Shown here in pieces: positions 19,690 through 31,499 of a stretch of 64,000 nucleotides of DNA; position 1 is the stretch's first letter, and each line of letters opens with the position of its first letter. The DNA lies in NCBI RefSeq assembly GCF_016638705.1, contig NZ_CP067341.1, positions 4,033,501-4,097,500 of the forward strand, given 5' to 3'. Source of the stretch: Lysinibacillus agricola (GTDB lineage Bacteria; Bacillota; Bacilli; Bacillales_A; Planococcaceae). The notes under the pieces were generated by a model. That model saw only the letters and a program-made list of their open reading frames with translations. It made no database searches and was not told the DNA's origin. Made by a program: the position numbers and the translations under genes.

Positions 19690-21378
19690 ATGTCCGTTCG
19701 TAAAAAACTAAATATCGGTTTTATTTCACTCACTTGTTTACTTTTATTATCAAGTATTATTTCATTTATTCAATTTAAGTCAGTAGAAGGAGACATTGTA
19801 GAGGTACTTGATCATAGAATCTTGCAAATCCAATTAACAGAGAATATACAGCAGGAGCTTGCCTCACAAGGACTCTTTTTACGCTCTTATATTCTAAATA
19901 ATAAGGATGAGACTACAAAGTCAAATTTAGAGCGTTATGAAAAACTACTACCAGAGACGATTCAGGAGCTTTCCAACATTGTTCGCTCCGATTACACAAA
20001 AAATATTATGAAGCAAGTAACCAAATTACAGCAAGATTTACTAACAAGTTCTGAAAAAGCTGTACAAGCATTTAATAGTGGAAATACAGATTTAGCACTA
20101 TCATACATAAATGGGGAAGTTACAAAAAGTAATAAAGAAATTTACTCTCTAACAAGTGATTTATTAAATTATCATGATGAACAGCTTGATAAAGTTAAGA
20201 CAAGTGTTGTCCAAACAGTTGCACTAGCTATTATTATTTCAATTATCTTACTTGTTTTAAGTGCAATTGTTGGTTTATATTTTATGCATTTTGTAAAAAG
20301 CTACATTACTCAACCACTTCGTAAAGTGATTAACGCAGCCGATACATTAGCACAAGGCGATTTAACGATTGCTCAGCTTGAACATCACTCAAAAGATGAG
20401 ATTGGTACACTTGCCACAGCAGTGAATGCATTAAAACAGAATTTATCTGTACTGCTTAAAAATGTTCAGGATAATGCTACACAATTATCTGCTGCTTCTG
20501 AAGAACTTTCCGCAAGCACTGTAGAAGTGACAACAACATCAAGCGACATTTCACATCGAGTACAAGACACGTCAAACCATTTATCTTCATCTGCTAGTGC
20601 CTCTCAACAAAGTGCTCTAGCTATGGACGAGACAGCTGCTGGTGTACAACGAATTGCTGAGGCTACTCAAAATTTGCATCACAATGCCATGAATATGACG
20701 CAGCTTGCCAATATGGGTGGTAAAACAATTACAACTGCCAAAGAGCAGATGGATACAATTTCTGAAGCTACTACACGAATTGCCGATTTAACGCAAAAGC
20801 TAAGTAAACAATCTGAGGAAATCGGTCAAATTACAAAAGTAATTACTACTATAACTGAACAAACAAATTTACTGGCACTCAATGCGGCTATCGAAGCAGC
20901 ACGAGCTGGTGAGCACGGGAAAGGCTTCGCGGTTGTAGCAGATGAAGTACGAAAACTTGCTGAAGAATCCAATCAATCTGCTGGCCAAATTGTCGCCATT
21001 ACAAATGAAATTCAAACCGATACAAGAAATGTAGCAGTTGCTGTGAATGAAGGCTTAGCATCTGTCCAGGATGGCGTAGCGAAAATTCATGAAGCCGGTG
21101 ATGCATTCGATTCCATTACAAAATCTGTGCAAGCATTTACCGACCAAATTGAAGATATTTCAGCTACTTCAGAACAGATTTCAGCAAGTGCTGAAGAAGT
21201 AGCTGCCTCTGTAACAGAAATTGCAAATGGCGCGAACATTTCAGCGGGCAACTCACAAATGATCACTGAAGCAGTAGAGGAACAAGCTGCAACAATGCAG
21301 CAGGTGAATGAAGTAGCTGAGGAATTAAGCGACAACGCTCAGCAACTGCAGTCTTTACTACAACAATTTAAACTTTAA
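19690..21378 (+). CDS. Methyl-accepting chemotaxis protein
   Basis: A 562-residue transmembrane chemoreceptor. TM1 is at about 8-28, a small helical extracellular sensor of about 150 residues follows, then TM2 (about 178-203), HAMP (about 205-258) and a cytoplasmic signalling domain with the highly conserved hairpin tip [20 protein letters not shown] (about 392-411). It should signal through CheA/CheW to the flagellar motor. The ligand is unknown; the sensor looks like a four-helix-bundle type. It is monocistronic on the plus strand, flanked by a promoter and a strong terminator, between trp and secDF. Confidence 0.93.
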   Translation: MSVRKKLNIGFISLTCLLLLSSIISFIQFKSVEGDIVEVLDHRILQIQLTENIQQELASQGLFLRSYILNNKDETTKSNLERYEKLLPETIQELSNIVRSDYTKNIMKQVTKLQQDLLTSSEKAVQAFNSGNTDLALSYINGEVTKSNKEIYSLTSDLLNYHDEQLDKVKTSVVQTVALAIIISIILLVLSAIVGLYFMHFVKSYITQPLRKVINAADTLAQGDLTIAQLEHHSKDEIGTLATAVNALKQNLSVLLKNVQDNATQLSAASEELSASTVEVTTTSSDISHRVQDTSNHLSSSASASQQSALAMDETAAGVQRIAEATQNLHHNAMNMTQLANMGGKTITTAKEQMDTISEATTRIADLTQKLSKQSEEIGQITKVITTITEQTNLLALNAAIEAARAGEHGKGFAVVADEVRKLAEESNQSAGQIVAITNEIQTDTRNVAVAVNEGLASVQDGVAKIHEAGDAFDSITKSVQAFTDQIEDISATSEQISASAEEVAASVTEIANGANISAGNSQMITEAVEEQAATMQQVNEVAEELSDNAQQLQSLLQQFKL

Positions 21379-21389
21379 TGGACGAAACA

Positions 21390-21435
21390 AAAAGAATCTG
21401 CTGCTTCCCCAAGAGAAAGCAAGCAGATTCTTTTT
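21390..21435 (+). terminator. Terminator after the chemoreceptor gene
   Basis: Stem AAAGAATCTGCT / AGCAGATTCTTT followed by a T run, beginning 11 nt after the stop. Flanking A and T runs make it potentially bidirectional. Confidence 0.85.
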
Positions 21436-21450
21436 GTTACCATCTAAAAA

Positions 21451-21480
21451 AACAGGGAAAGAAAAGTTCCTTCCCTGTTT
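21451..21480 (-). terminator. Terminator of secDF
   Basis: Stem AACAGGGA / TCCCTGTT, then TTTTTTT on the minus strand, 18 nt after the secDF stop. Confidence 0.8.
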
Positions 21481-21497
21481 CGTATTAAGGTCTTTTG

Positions 21498-23765
21498 TTA
21501 AACAACTGGCTCATCAGTTCCCCATTGTTTTTTCTCTTTTTTGTGAATCTGACCATCTGATTTTTTCATTTCACGAATTTTTAATGAATACCAGATTTGT
21601 GCAGCAATACAAATTGAAGAATACATACCTGTTATTAAACCAATTAATAAAGCGATGGAGAAGTTTTGAATCGATGGTGCACCGAAAATAAGAAGTGCCA
21701 CTACAACGATAATAACGGTTAACACTGTGTTAACAGATCGACCCATCGTTTGACGTAGTGATTTGTTGACGATATCCGCTAACACTTCACGGTCCTTAAT
21801 CGTATCATATCGTCCTAAGTTTTCACGCATTCGGTCAAATGTAACTATCGTATCATTAATGGAGTAGCCGACAATCGTCAGAACAGCAGCAATGAACGTA
21901 ATATCGACTTCTAAGCGCATAAAGCTGAAAACAGCAACAATCAAGAATACGTCATGTAGTAACGAGACAATTGCCCCAACACCCATGCGCCACTCGAAAC
22001 GAATTGCTACATAGATAATGATACCGATAGCCGCAAGTGATAATGCTTTAATCGCATTTTTCACAAGCTCTTTACCGATAGTTGGAGACACTGTACTTAT
22101 CCCAGGCTCATGACCATATTTTTCGCCTGCTTCTTTTTTGAATTTTAAAATTTCTGCTTGAGATAGATCATGTTTATAACGGATTACCGCAGAGCTACTC
22201 TTCTCACCTGTCAAAACGATATCTTCAGATGGGAAACCGATACTATCTACATATTTAGATACTTCCTCTTTAATCAACGTTTGATCTGCTTCAATTTGCA
22301 CGCGAGTACCACTTGAGAAATCAATACCAAGGTTTAAGCGGAAAATACCAAGAACTACTAAACCAGCCACTAAAATAGCTAATGAGAATGTATAGAATTT
22401 CTTACGGTTGTGTACAAAGTCAAAGCGATCAAATTTTGTTGATAAATCTAATGTACCGATATTTTCATCCAAGCTATGTTGTGTAGATTTCGCGATACCA
22501 AACCATGCTGGATTGTTGAAATACCCACTGTTGACAAGTAAACCTAATAGTACACGAGAACCCCAAACAGCTGTTAGGAAGCTTAGTAAAATACTAATAA
22601 TTAAAGTTGTTGCAAACCCTTTAACAGAGCTTGTCCCCCATTGGAATAATACAGCAGCTGCTAATAATGTAGTTAGCTGTGCATCGACAATTGCTGATAA
22701 AGACTGCTTCGAGCCAATTTGGAATGCTTGTTTAACCGAATGACCTACTCGTAGCTCTTCACGAATACGCTCTGCTGCTAAAATATTCGCATCAACGGCC
22801 ATCCCTATACCGAGCACGATAGCTGCAATACCCGGAAGTGTTAACACTGCATTAATCCAGTCGAACACAACTAGTACTAGGAAAGTGAAAACGGCAAGTG
22901 TAATGATGGAAATAAGGCCAGGCAAACGGTAGTAGAATAGCATAAATAAGAAAATAATAACTACGCCCACCACACCAGCGAAAATTGTACTTTTCAGTGC
23001 TTGGTCACCGAATTGTGCACCAACTGAAGTAGAATAAATTTCGTTAAGTTTTACAGGAAGTGCCCCAGCATTTAAAATATCTGATAAATTTTTTGTTTCT
23101 TCAACAGAAAAGTTACCGCTAATCATTACATCTGTTGTATTTAATGTTTGGCTAACTGTTGCAGCAGATGCATAACGAGGCTTCGCTTTTTGTGATTCAG
23201 CTTTATATGAATCAACACCCTCTTCAAAGTCTAACCAAACAACAAGTAAATTTTGACCTGCAGGTTTAGCGGCAATTTTACTTGTAATATCGGCAAATTT
23301 TTTCGCATCCTTTAATGTTAGCGAAACAATTGGACGATTTTGCTGGTCAAAGGAATCATTAGCGCCACCTGGCTTTAAGTCATCACCATCTAAAAGCAAA
23401 TTATCGTCAACATCACGGAATGTTAAATTTGCAGATGTAGACAATAATTTACGTGCTGATTCTTGGTCTTCGACACCAGCTAATTGCACACGAATACGGT
23501 TTTTGTCTTCAACCTGTATGCTTGGTTCACTTACCCCGATAGCATTGACACGTTCACCAAGAGCAGTTGCTGTTGCCGTCACAACATCCGGTGTAATTTT
23601 TTGTCCCTCTTTTAATTCTTTAACCTCATAAAGAACCTCAAACCCGCCCTGTAAGTCAAGACCAAGCTTAATGTCCTTTAAGACGCCGCCTGCAGTCGTA
23701 CTAATGGTTGCTGTAAAAATCACCAAAAGTAGTACGAATGCAACTATACGACTTTTTAGTTTCAT
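21498..23765 (-). CDS. secDF: Fused protein translocase SecDF
   Basis: SecDF uses proton motive force to assist SecYEG-dependent export. The 755-residue protein is the Bacillus-type fusion of SecD and SecF: TM1 (about 7-27), periplasmic P1 with LGLDLQGGFEVLYEV, SecD helices with GIGMAVDANILAAERIREEL in consecutive parts (about 325-345), and a second half with LGIDFSSGTRV and VGYSINDTIVTFDRMRENL. A charged cytoplasmic tail ends the protein. The aspartates and arginines of the D1-D6 motifs look intact. ComN and spoVB follow upstream as in B. subtilis. Confidence 0.96.
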   Translation of the reverse strand: MKLKSRIVAFVLLLVIFTATISTTAGGVLKDIKLGLDLQGGFEVLYEVKELKEGQKITPDVVTATATALGERVNAIGVSEPSIQVEDKNRIRVQLAGVEDQESARKLLSTSANLTFRDVDDNLLLDGDDLKPGGANDSFDQQNRPIVSLTLKDAKKFADITSKIAAKPAGQNLLVVWLDFEEGVDSYKAESQKAKPRYASAATVSQTLNTTDVMISGNFSVEETKNLSDILNAGALPVKLNEIYSTSVGAQFGDQALKSTIFAGVVGVVIIFLFMLFYYRLPGLISIITLAVFTFLVLVVFDWINAVLTLPGIAAIVLGIGMAVDANILAAERIREELRVGHSVKQAFQIGSKQSLSAIVDAQLTTLLAAAVLFQWGTSSVKGFATTLIISILLSFLTAVWGSRVLLGLLVNSGYFNNPAWFGIAKSTQHSLDENIGTLDLSTKFDRFDFVHNRKKFYTFSLAILVAGLVVLGIFRLNLGIDFSSGTRVQIEADQTLIKEEVSKYVDSIGFPSEDIVLTGEKSSSAVIRYKHDLSQAEILKFKKEAGEKYGHEPGISTVSPTIGKELVKNAIKALSLAAIGIIIYVAIRFEWRMGVGAIVSLLHDVFLIVAVFSFMRLEVDITFIAAVLTIVGYSINDTIVTFDRMRENLGRYDTIKDREVLADIVNKSLRQTMGRSVNTVLTVIIVVVALLIFGAPSIQNFSIALLIGLITGMYSSICIAAQIWYSLKIREMKKSDGQIHKKEKKQWGTDEPVV

Positions 23766-24100
23766 TTAAAAATCCTCCTCGAATTGGTGTAAGGCAATTC
23801 CTTACACTACAAACAAGTATAATAGCAAGTCCTTTTGAAACGTTTATTCCTCCTTTTCCTTTAGAATAATGTAGCCTGTGCTTCAAAAAGGTTGCTCTAC
23901 TTATTTCAATCGTTCATAACGCGCAAATTTATCCCTGTTAAGCCTCCAAATTCAGATAAGAACTATAAGGAGGTTTGTCAGTAAAAATATTTATACAAAT
24001 AAAAAAAGCGCAACATATTCATTATGAAACACGTTGCGCTTGGTGTCAATTCAACACTTTTAGTATTCTTTTATTATTTGACAAATTTCACACAGTCTTC
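23766..24100. other. 335-nt intergenic gap between secDF and comN
   Basis: It holds the comN terminator (24006-24041) and the secDF promoter region; nothing else was recognised. The short minus-strand ORF at 23701-23886 overlaps the secDF start and is not credible. Confidence 0.5.
24006..24041 (-). terminator. Terminator of comN
   Basis: Stem AAGCGCAAC / GTTGCGCTT with a long loop, then TTTTTTTATT on the minus strand. Confidence 0.75.
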
Positions 24101-24409
24101 TTAAGTTTTAACCGGACCAAGTAGCATTTTCAACTCTTCCGTATTCAATTCTGTAAACCAATCATTACTTTGTAAAAATTCTACTTGATTAAACGATACG
24201 ATATCGGACGGTGATACCGCAAAGATAGTGGCGATGATTTCATATAAACGTAATTGTTCAATATTTTTTTTGCGCCATTTTTTTTCTACACAATAGCGCC
24301 ATAGTTCTTCTGCTGTAATCGCATCGTATTGATAATGTTTAAACTCTTCCATCTTACTATCAATTGCCGGACGAATTTTTTCAAATAGTTGCTCATGTTG
24401 CATACTCAT
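24101..24409 (-). CDS. comN: Post-transcriptional regulator ComN (YrzD family)
   Basis: A 102-residue soluble helical protein between secDF and spoVB, the exact position of yrzD/comN in B. subtilis. The pattern AEELWRYCVEKKWRKKNIEQLRLYEIIATIF is typical. In B. subtilis ComN promotes comE operon expression after transcription and localises to poles with DivIVA; that role is transferred by homology and synteny. GGAG is 10 nt before the first ATG, with a second ATG two codons later. Confidence 0.85.
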   Translation of the reverse strand: MSMQHEQLFEKIRPAIDSKMEEFKHYQYDAITAEELWRYCVEKKWRKKNIEQLRLYEIIATIFAVSPSDIVSFNQVEFLQSNDWFTELNTEELKMLLGPVKT

Positions 24410-24502
24410 TTTGAATCATCTCCAATCAAAGTTGTATCGTAAGACATGTTTGCATACAAATAGTGTAAATGAATTTTTGTGGCTTGAGAAGGGACGGATG
24501 GC

Positions 24503-26020
24503 ATGAGTTCTTTTGTACGAGGTACACTATTTTTAATGTTCGTGATTTTTTTATCGAAACTCTTTGGCTTCTTTTATAGAATGCAATTTATGCGTATCGC
24601 TGGTGAAGAGGCAGTCGGCATTTATATGACCGTCTATCCTGCGTTCATTTTCTTCATCTCACTCATTCAACTTGGACTACCTATCGCTGTGGCAAAAATT
24701 GTAGCAGAGTTACTAGCAAAAAACAAACGTGATAGCATCTTTGGTGTTATGCGTACGGCTATTCTTTGGTCATTTATTGGAATGATCATCTTTATGCCGA
24801 TTGTTGCACTTACAATACCATATATCTCGACTACGCTTTTACATAATGAACATACGACATTTACGCTTTGGATTGCACTCTTTACTGTGCCAGTGGCAGT
24901 TGGCTCTGGGTTATTGCGTGCTTATTTACAGGGCATTGCGAAAATTACGCCAACAGCTTGGGCTCAAATGATTGAGCAAATTATCCGCATTAGCTTCATC
25001 ACATTTACGATTCCTTTTGTGGCTGCCTATAATAATGCTGCTGTTACAGCAGCCTCTGCTATGGGTATTACGTTACTAGCTGAGGTCGTTGCTTTCTTGT
25101 ATTTGTGGATGCATTATATTGTCTCAAAGAAAAAATTATCGGCACGAAAAAACAAAATTGAAGCTTATCCAGCTGCCCCGATGTTACGAATTGCCCTTCC
25201 TTCTGCTGGAAGCAAGCTGTTCGGATCATTTACTTGGTTTTTAGAGCCTATAATTTTTTTAAAGGCTTTAACGATGGCTGGATTGACAGCTTCAGCAGCA
25301 ACAATTTTATATGGGGTTATTTCGGGTGTATTAGTCCCTCTATTATTATTCCCAGCTTTTGTATCTGCTGCACTTTCGATTGTCCTTATACCGGCTGTTA
25401 GCGACGCCGTTGCACGTCAGCATATACCGCTCCTACAGGAACGTATTTCTGTATCATTGCGACTATCTTCCTTGGTAGGCTGTGTTGCCGCCACGTACTT
25501 TTTCGTTCATGGCGACGAATTAGCTATGAAGCTCTTTCACTTACAAGAAAATCGTGGTTATGTGAAAATATTAGCTCCTATTTTTTATTTTTATTATATT
25601 CAAAGTCCATTGCATTCTATATTACAAGCAATTGGTGAGGCTCGTGCAGCAATGATGAACTCCATTTACGGAGGACTTGGTAAGCTCTTTGTCATGTTCG
25701 TACTTGCTTCTCAGCCTGGTATACAGGAAAAAGGTGCCGTTGTAGCAATTGGCTTTGGCGTTTTACTAACTTCTTTTTTGCATATTGCAACAGTAAGACA
25801 GCGTAAGAATTTACGTGCTGGCTTTAGAATGTTTGTTGTTCCTTATAGCTGCTTTATTGCCGTTTGTGTTACCCAGTATTTCCTGATGCAAATAATGCCA
25901 CTCCCATTAATTTTGAGTAGCTGTGTAACCTTGTTTTTACTATTTACATTCTTGCTACTTTCCAATCAGTTACGCATAACAGATTTACGCTATCTTCGTA
26001 AGTTGGCCAAGAAAGTTTAA
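24503..26020 (+). CDS. spoVB: Stage V sporulation protein B, MATE/MurJ-like polysaccharide flippase
   Basis: A 505-residue polytopic membrane protein with about 14 hydrophobic segments of the MATE/polysaccharide-exporter (MVF) fold, required in B. subtilis for spore cortex formation, probably as a lipid-II flippase. The opening SFVRGTLFLMFVIFLSKLFGFFYRMQFMRI is a family hallmark (written here in two overlapping parts: SFVRGTLFLMFVIFLSKL and FGFFYRMQF). It diverges from comN by 93 nt and converges on the DUF421 gene with a 4-nt overlap of stop codons, as in B. subtilis. Confidence 0.93.
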   Translation: MSSFVRGTLFLMFVIFLSKLFGFFYRMQFMRIAGEEAVGIYMTVYPAFIFFISLIQLGLPIAVAKIVAELLAKNKRDSIFGVMRTAILWSFIGMIIFMPIVALTIPYISTTLLHNEHTTFTLWIALFTVPVAVGSGLLRAYLQGIAKITPTAWAQMIEQIIRISFITFTIPFVAAYNNAAVTAASAMGITLLAEVVAFLYLWMHYIVSKKKLSARKNKIEAYPAAPMLRIALPSAGSKLFGSFTWFLEPIIFLKALTMAGLTASAATILYGVISGVLVPLLLFPAFVSAALSIVLIPAVSDAVARQHIPLLQERISVSLRLSSLVGCVAATYFFVHGDELAMKLFHLQENRGYVKILAPIFYFYYIQSPLHSILQAIGEARAAMMNSIYGGLGKLFVMFVLASQPGIQEKGAVVAIGFGVLLTSFLHIATVRQRKNLRAGFRMFVVPYSCFIAVCVTQYFLMQIMPLPLILSSCVTLFLLFTFLLLSNQLRITDLRYLRKLAKKV

Positions 26021-26652
26021 GTTTCTTTCAACTGGATATGTAGCCGATTATCCTCCCATATACAAAAAAATACAGCGCTACTATCCTGAATATTATTTTT
26101 AGCAAGCTCTGCCATTAACCAATCAACATCTTTATGCAATATCTTTAAATGCCTATCCTGAATATCACCGTCGATAATCAGTGGATAAACAAATGTCTTT
26201 TCATCTTTTTTGTAAACGGAAAGATTGCCAGAAGGCTCTAAATAGGCATAAGCTATATCTGTGACAGAAGCTATACCATTTTCACGTAATTGCTGGCATA
26301 AATCATCTAAATTATAGCGGTGCTTCCGCATTTCACTCTCTAGAATAATGCCGTCTCTCACAAGCAATGCCGGATCACCATCAACTAAGTCACGTATTCT
26401 TTTAAATTTAAGCGATAAAAAGGCACTACCGATTTGAATAATTAGCAAGATGATGATTGGCAAAATGGCATTAAATAAAGGATTTTCATAATCATCTAAC
26501 GCAAAGGCAGCAACCTCTGCAATTAATACAAATACCACTAAATCGATAACAGATAATTCACCAACTTCACGCTTACCCATCAAGCGAAAAACGATGAGTA
26601 TAAACACATATAAGAAACATGTTCTAAAAATAATCGTTAAATATTCTTCCAT
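26017..26652 (-). CDS. DUF421 membrane protein (YetF/YrbG family)
   Basis: 211 residues: two or three N-terminal membrane helices (about 5-25, 35-55, 62-82), then a cytoplasmic YetF-C-like domain with VDGDPALLVRDG and LCQQLRENGIASVTDIAYAYLEPSG. It corresponds by position to yrbG of B. subtilis. I chose the ATG at 26652 since GGGGGTG lies 6 nt upstream; the GTG at 26661 overlaps that site. Function unknown. Confidence 0.85.
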   Translation of the reverse strand: MEEYLTIIFRTCFLYVFILIVFRLMGKREVGELSVIDLVVFVLIAEVAAFALDDYENPLFNAILPIIILLIIQIGSAFLSLKFKRIRDLVDGDPALLVRDGIILESEMRKHRYNLDDLCQQLRENGIASVTDIAYAYLEPSGNLSVYKKDEKTFVYPLIIDGDIQDRHLKILHKDVDWLMAELAKNNIQDSSAVFFCIWEDNRLHIQLKET

Positions 26653-26758
26653 AACAGTCACCCCCTTATAATAAGGTGACCTTGCAAGTTATTTTTTATA
26701 CAAAAAAGCCTTGTCAAAAATGAATTCTTACATTTTGACAAAGCTATTCATATTATGT

Positions 26759-26794
26759 AAGGCGTTGTCCACATATATGTTGGACAACGCCTTT
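26759..26794. terminator. Strong hairpin between yajC and the DUF421 gene
   Basis: Near-perfect stem AAGGCGTTGTCCA / TGGACAACGCCTTT with an 8-nt loop. No long T run follows on the minus strand, so it might be bidirectional or structural. Confidence 0.6.
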
Positions 26795-26804
26795 AAGATC
26801 AATT

Positions 26805-26942
26805 TCGCCTTGGCGTAATTACGTTCGGATTTGAATTGTGTTCGCACAATTCATTCCTTTGAAAATCCGTGACATCCGCCGGAAGCTTTATCTTTATTCA
26901 GTAGGTGATGTGGAAATTTTCTACTGAATGAAGATAAAAATT
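26805..26942. repeat. Second intergenic repeat type, copy 1 (yajC 3' side)
   Basis: Contains CGGCGTAATTACGTTCGGAT-like sequence (here TTGGCGTAATTACG) and CCGGAAGCTTTATCTT, then a stem TTATCTTTATTCAGTAG / CTACTGAATGAAGATAA. The block GGAAGCTTTATCTTCATTCA recurs at about 45912-45931, and GCATAATTGCGTCCGGAGGC at about 39212-39231. Confidence 0.6.
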
Positions 26943-27203
26943 TTAGTCATTTACAATACGCCCGATTGCTTGACGGTCAAATTTCACGCGAACATTTTCT
27001 GCAATTTTTAATGTTACAGCTGCGTCCTCAATTGAGTCAATTACACCATGTAAGCCACCGATAGTAATTACTTTATCTCCACGTTGCAAATTACCTTGCA
27101 TATTTTGTGTTTCCTGTTGTCTTTTTTTAGCAGGACGGATTAAGATAAACCACATTGCAACGAACATTAATAGTATTGGTGCTAATCCTAGTAGTTGGTC
27201 CAT
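26943..27203 (-). CDS. yajC: Preprotein translocase subunit YajC
   Basis: An 86-residue protein with one N-terminal membrane helix (LLGLAPILLMFVAMWFILI), the invariant RPAKKRQ at the membrane exit and a small beta-domain LQRGDKVITIGGLHGVI. It associates with SecDF in other bacteria. I chose the ATG at 27203 because AAGGGGGC precedes it; the frame is open further upstream. Gene order yajC-tgt-queA matches B. subtilis yrbF-tgt-queA. Confidence 0.93.
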   Translation of the reverse strand: MDQLLGLAPILLMFVAMWFILIRPAKKRQQETQNMQGNLQRGDKVITIGGLHGVIDSIEDAAVTLKIAENVRVKFDRQAIGRIVND

Positions 27204-27554
27204 AATTCTTGCCCCCTTTCCAATTCTCACTTGTTTAGTATAGACTATTTCACCCTAAAAAAGCGATGGACAAGCCCAAATTTTTTCTATATTACTAATA
27301 TTTTTTCTATGATAGACAATAATTTGCTAGAAATTTTCACAATTCACTCAGAACTGCATGTGTTTTTTACTAAATTATACAAATGATTGAGCACATTCTG
27401 TTATAGGCACACACTTTCTAAGGTTGAATGCCGACTGTTTGTTGTAACACGATAAGTTCAAAGATCGATTCTATTCGCTTTATCGACTCACCGTGTTCTC
27501 ATCAACAAACCCTATTGTAAATGTCTCAACTTACGGTGAAGATCACTTTTTTGA
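27204..27554. other. Gap between yajC and tgt, with long imperfect dyad
   Basis: No gene is visible. GTTTGTTGTAACACG (near 27437) and CGTGTTCTCATCAACAAAC (near 27490) are inverted relative to each other and enclose about 40 nt, so a long stem with bulges is possible downstream of tgt. A T-rich stretch follows at 27280-27310. Confidence 0.45.
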
Positions 27555-28754
<1,200 letters not shown>

Positions 28755-29798
28755 TTATTCTCCTTTTGGACGAATAAACATAGCATCACCAAAGCTAAAG
28801 AAGCGATATTTTTCTTCTACAGCTTGTTGATAAGCACTTAAAATTGTTTCTCTTGTCGCAAATGTACTAACAAGCATTACAAGGGTCGATTTTGGTAAAT
28901 GGAAGTTTGTGATTAAACCATCCACAACCGTAAATTCATATCCCGGATAAATGAAAATAGACGTCCAACCTTGTTCTGCTCGCACTTCACCTTCATATTT
29001 AGAGCCGATAGTTTCTAATGTACGTGTAGAGGTTGTACCAACTGCAATCACTTTTCCACCGTTACTCTTTACTCGGTTTATGATAGATGCGGCTTCTTCC
29101 GTTACACTATAAAATTCGGCATGCATTGCGTGATTTTCAATTGAATCTACACTTACAGGACGGAAAGTTCCAAGTCCCACATGTAACGTGATAAATACAA
29201 CTTCGACCCCTTTTGCTTTTACTTGCTCTAGTAATTCTTCTGTAAAATGCAGGCCTGCAGTTGGTGCTGCAGCTGAGCCACGCTCTTTTGCATAAACGGT
29301 TTGGTAACGATCCTTGTCCTCTAATTTTTCACGGATATATGGAGGTAGTGGCATCTCACCAAGTCGCTCTAAAATTTCATAAAAAATCCCATTATATTTA
29401 AACTCAAATGTACGTCCACCATGATCAAGCTCTCCTGTACAAGTAGCTGTCAGTAAGCCATCTCCAAATGTTACAACTGTGCCGACTTTTACACGTTTAG
29501 CTGGTTTAACAAGTGTTTCCCATTCATCCGTACCTGCCATTTGCTTTAATAGCAGTACCTCTATATGAGCACCAGTTTCCTCTTTAACGCCCATTAAACG
29601 CGCTGGTAAGACTCTTGTATCATTTAACACAAGGCAGTCTCCAGCTTGTAGCTCATCTAAAATATGAGCAAAATGATGATGCTCAACATTTTGCGAGCCT
29701 GGCGTCACGACCATTAAACGACTAGCTGTACGGTCCAAAAGTGGTGTTTGTGCAATAAGCTCTTCTGGCAATTCAAAATCAAAATCTTCTACACGCAT
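28755..29798 (-). CDS. queA: S-adenosylmethionine:tRNA ribosyltransferase-isomerase
   Basis: QueA transfers the ribosyl part of SAM to preQ1 in tRNA, giving epoxyqueuosine. At 347 residues it has the family start [20 protein letters not shown], the [12 protein letters not shown] motif (about 180-195), the GLGTFRPV segment and [13 protein letters not shown] near the C-terminus. It lies directly downstream of ruvB (17 nt). Confidence 0.96.
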   Translation of the reverse strand: MRVEDFDFELPEELIAQTPLLDRTASRLMVVTPGSQNVEHHHFAHILDELQAGDCLVLNDTRVLPARLMGVKEETGAHIEVLLLKQMAGTDEWETLVKPAKRVKVGTVVTFGDGLLTATCTGELDHGGRTFEFKYNGIFYEILERLGEMPLPPYIREKLEDKDRYQTVYAKERGSAAAPTAGLHFTEELLEQVKAKGVEVVFITLHVGLGTFRPVSVDSIENHAMHAEFYSVTEEAASIINRVKSNGGKVIAVGTTSTRTLETIGSKYEGEVRAEQGWTSIFIYPGYEFTVVDGLITNFHLPKSTLVMLVSTFATRETILSAYQQAVEEKYRFFSFGDAMFIRPKGE

Positions 29799-29815
29799 GA
29801 AAATACTTCCTTCTT

Positions 29816-30820
29816 CTAGGTTTGTTGGGGATATTCATATCCAAAATGTTCGTAGGCTAAATGTGTTGCCACACGTCCACGTGGCGTCCGTTGTATAAAG
29901 CCAATTTGCATCAAATATGGCTCGTACACATCCTCTATCGTTACGCGTTCCTCGCCAATAGATGCTGCCAACGTATCTAAGCCTACAGGGCCACCACGGA
30001 AGCGCTCAATCATATTGGTCACAAGTTTATGGTCAATATGGTCAAGCCCTCTAGGATCGACTTGTAATAGCTCAAGCCCTTGCTTAGCAAGTCCTTCCGT
30101 TATCATACCATCTCCAAGCACCTGTGCATAATCTCGCACTCGTTTAAGCAAACGGTTAGCGATACGGGGTGTACCACGCGAGCGTGTCGCCATTTCAAGA
30201 GCTGCTACTTGCTCAATATCAACATCAAATAAATGCGCACTACGTACGACAATTTCTGCAAGTGAAGTATGATCATAATACTCCAATCTTAATAATACGC
30301 CAAAGCGATCCCTTAATGGTGCAGATAATGCGCCTGCCCTTGTTGTTGCACCAACGAGTGTAAATGGCGGTAAATCAAGTCGTACAGAACGCGCTTCTGG
30401 GCCTTTACCAACGACAATATCTAAACAAAAATCCTCCATAGCAGGATAAAGAACCTCTTCTATTGCACGAGGTAGGCGATGTATTTCATCGATAAATAGC
30501 ACATCCCCTGGCTCCAGTGAGCTTAAAATAGCTGCTAAATCTCCAGGACGTTCGATCGCAGGGCCGCTAGTCATGCGCACATTGACATTCATTTCATTAG
30601 CAATGACAGCAGCTAAGGTAGTTTTACCAAGTCCAGGCGGTCCATATAACAGCACATGATCTAAACTTTCCTGACGAAGCTTTGCCGCTTCAATGAAAAT
30701 TTGTAAATTTTCCTTTACCTTATGTTGACCAATGTATTGTGCTAACCTTTGTGGTCGTAAAGATAATTCAAACTGTTCATCATAGTTACCTGCCTCACTA
30801 GCCATCATACGTTCAGACAT
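29816..30820 (-). CDS. ruvB: Holliday junction branch migration helicase RuvB
   Basis: The AAA+ motor of the RuvAB complex. The 334-residue protein has Walker [10 protein letters not shown] (about residue 60), Walker B FIDEIHRL (about 110), sensor [19 protein letters not shown] (about 155-173), and a winged-helix C-terminus ([20 protein letters not shown]). It lies 18 nt downstream of ruvA and is co-transcribed with ruvA, queA and tgt. Confidence 0.97.
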   Translation of the reverse strand: MSERMMASEAGNYDEQFELSLRPQRLAQYIGQHKVKENLQIFIEAAKLRQESLDHVLLYGPPGLGKTTLAAVIANEMNVNVRMTSGPAIERPGDLAAILSSLEPGDVLFIDEIHRLPRAIEEVLYPAMEDFCLDIVVGKGPEARSVRLDLPPFTLVGATTRAGALSAPLRDRFGVLLRLEYYDHTSLAEIVVRSAHLFDVDIEQVAALEMATRSRGTPRIANRLLKRVRDYAQVLGDGMITEGLAKQGLELLQVDPRGLDHIDHKLVTNMIERFRGGPVGLDTLAASIGEERVTIEDVYEPYLMQIGFIQRTPRGRVATHLAYEHFGYEYPQQT

Positions 30821-30838
30821 GTACTTTCCCCCCTTTCA

Positions 30839-31459
30839 CTATTTTAACTTTAATAGCAATTGTAATGCTTGTTTCATAAATGCATCTGTTGTTTCGAGTT
30901 TGTCATTTTCTTCAAGCTGTGGACGTATTTTTTCAAGTTCTTTTTCAGAATAACCAAGTGCCATTAAGGCAAGAATGGCTTCTTCGAGCTCATGTTTATA
31001 TGGATTCACCCCAAATAACGGTAGCTCATCTTCTGTACTCGGTAGCTCAATAGTCTCCAACAATCCGCCAAGTTTACCCTTTAAATCTAGAATCATTTGA
31101 CGTGCCGTTTTCTTACCCACACCAGGAAACTTTACTAAAAACGATTCATCTTCTCGTTCAATGGCACTGATAACCTGTTGCGGATTCCCAGTAGCTAAAA
31201 TAGCAAGTGCACCCTTCGGTCCAATTCCTGACACTAAAATAAGTTTACGAAACAGCTCTCGTTGGTCTAAATTTGGAAAGCCATATAACACTTGTGCATC
31301 CTCACGTACATGCAAGTGAACAAAAATTTGTTGTTCAAGTGCCGATGTCCTGAACGCAAATGGATTTGGTGTATTCAGCTGCCAGCCAATCCCTTGCTGT
31401 TCAAGGACGATATACTCAGGAGTTATACGCTTTACTTGTCCTTTTAAATAATCATACAT
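30839..31459 (-). CDS. ruvA: Holliday junction DNA helicase subunit RuvA
   Basis: RuvA binds the four-way junction and loads RuvB. The 206-residue protein has an OB-fold domain (1-65), a double HhH domain (LVSGIGPKGALAIL, FPGVGKKTARQMILDL) and a C-terminal three-helix domain (about 150-206). I chose the ATG at 31459 because GAGGG is 8 nt upstream; the ORF is open 7 codons further. In B. subtilis bofC follows upstream; it is absent here. Confidence 0.95.
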   Translation of the reverse strand: MYDYLKGQVKRITPEYIVLEQQGIGWQLNTPNPFAFRTSALEQQIFVHLHVREDAQVLYGFPNLDQRELFRKLILVSGIGPKGALAILATGNPQQVISAIEREDESFLVKFPGVGKKTARQMILDLKGKLGGLLETIELPSTEDELPLFGVNPYKHELEEAILALMALGYSEKELEKIRPQLEENDKLETTDAFMKQALQLLLKLK

Positions 31460-31499
31460 TCTATAATCCCTCACAATCATCGTCTTCGATTATAGCATA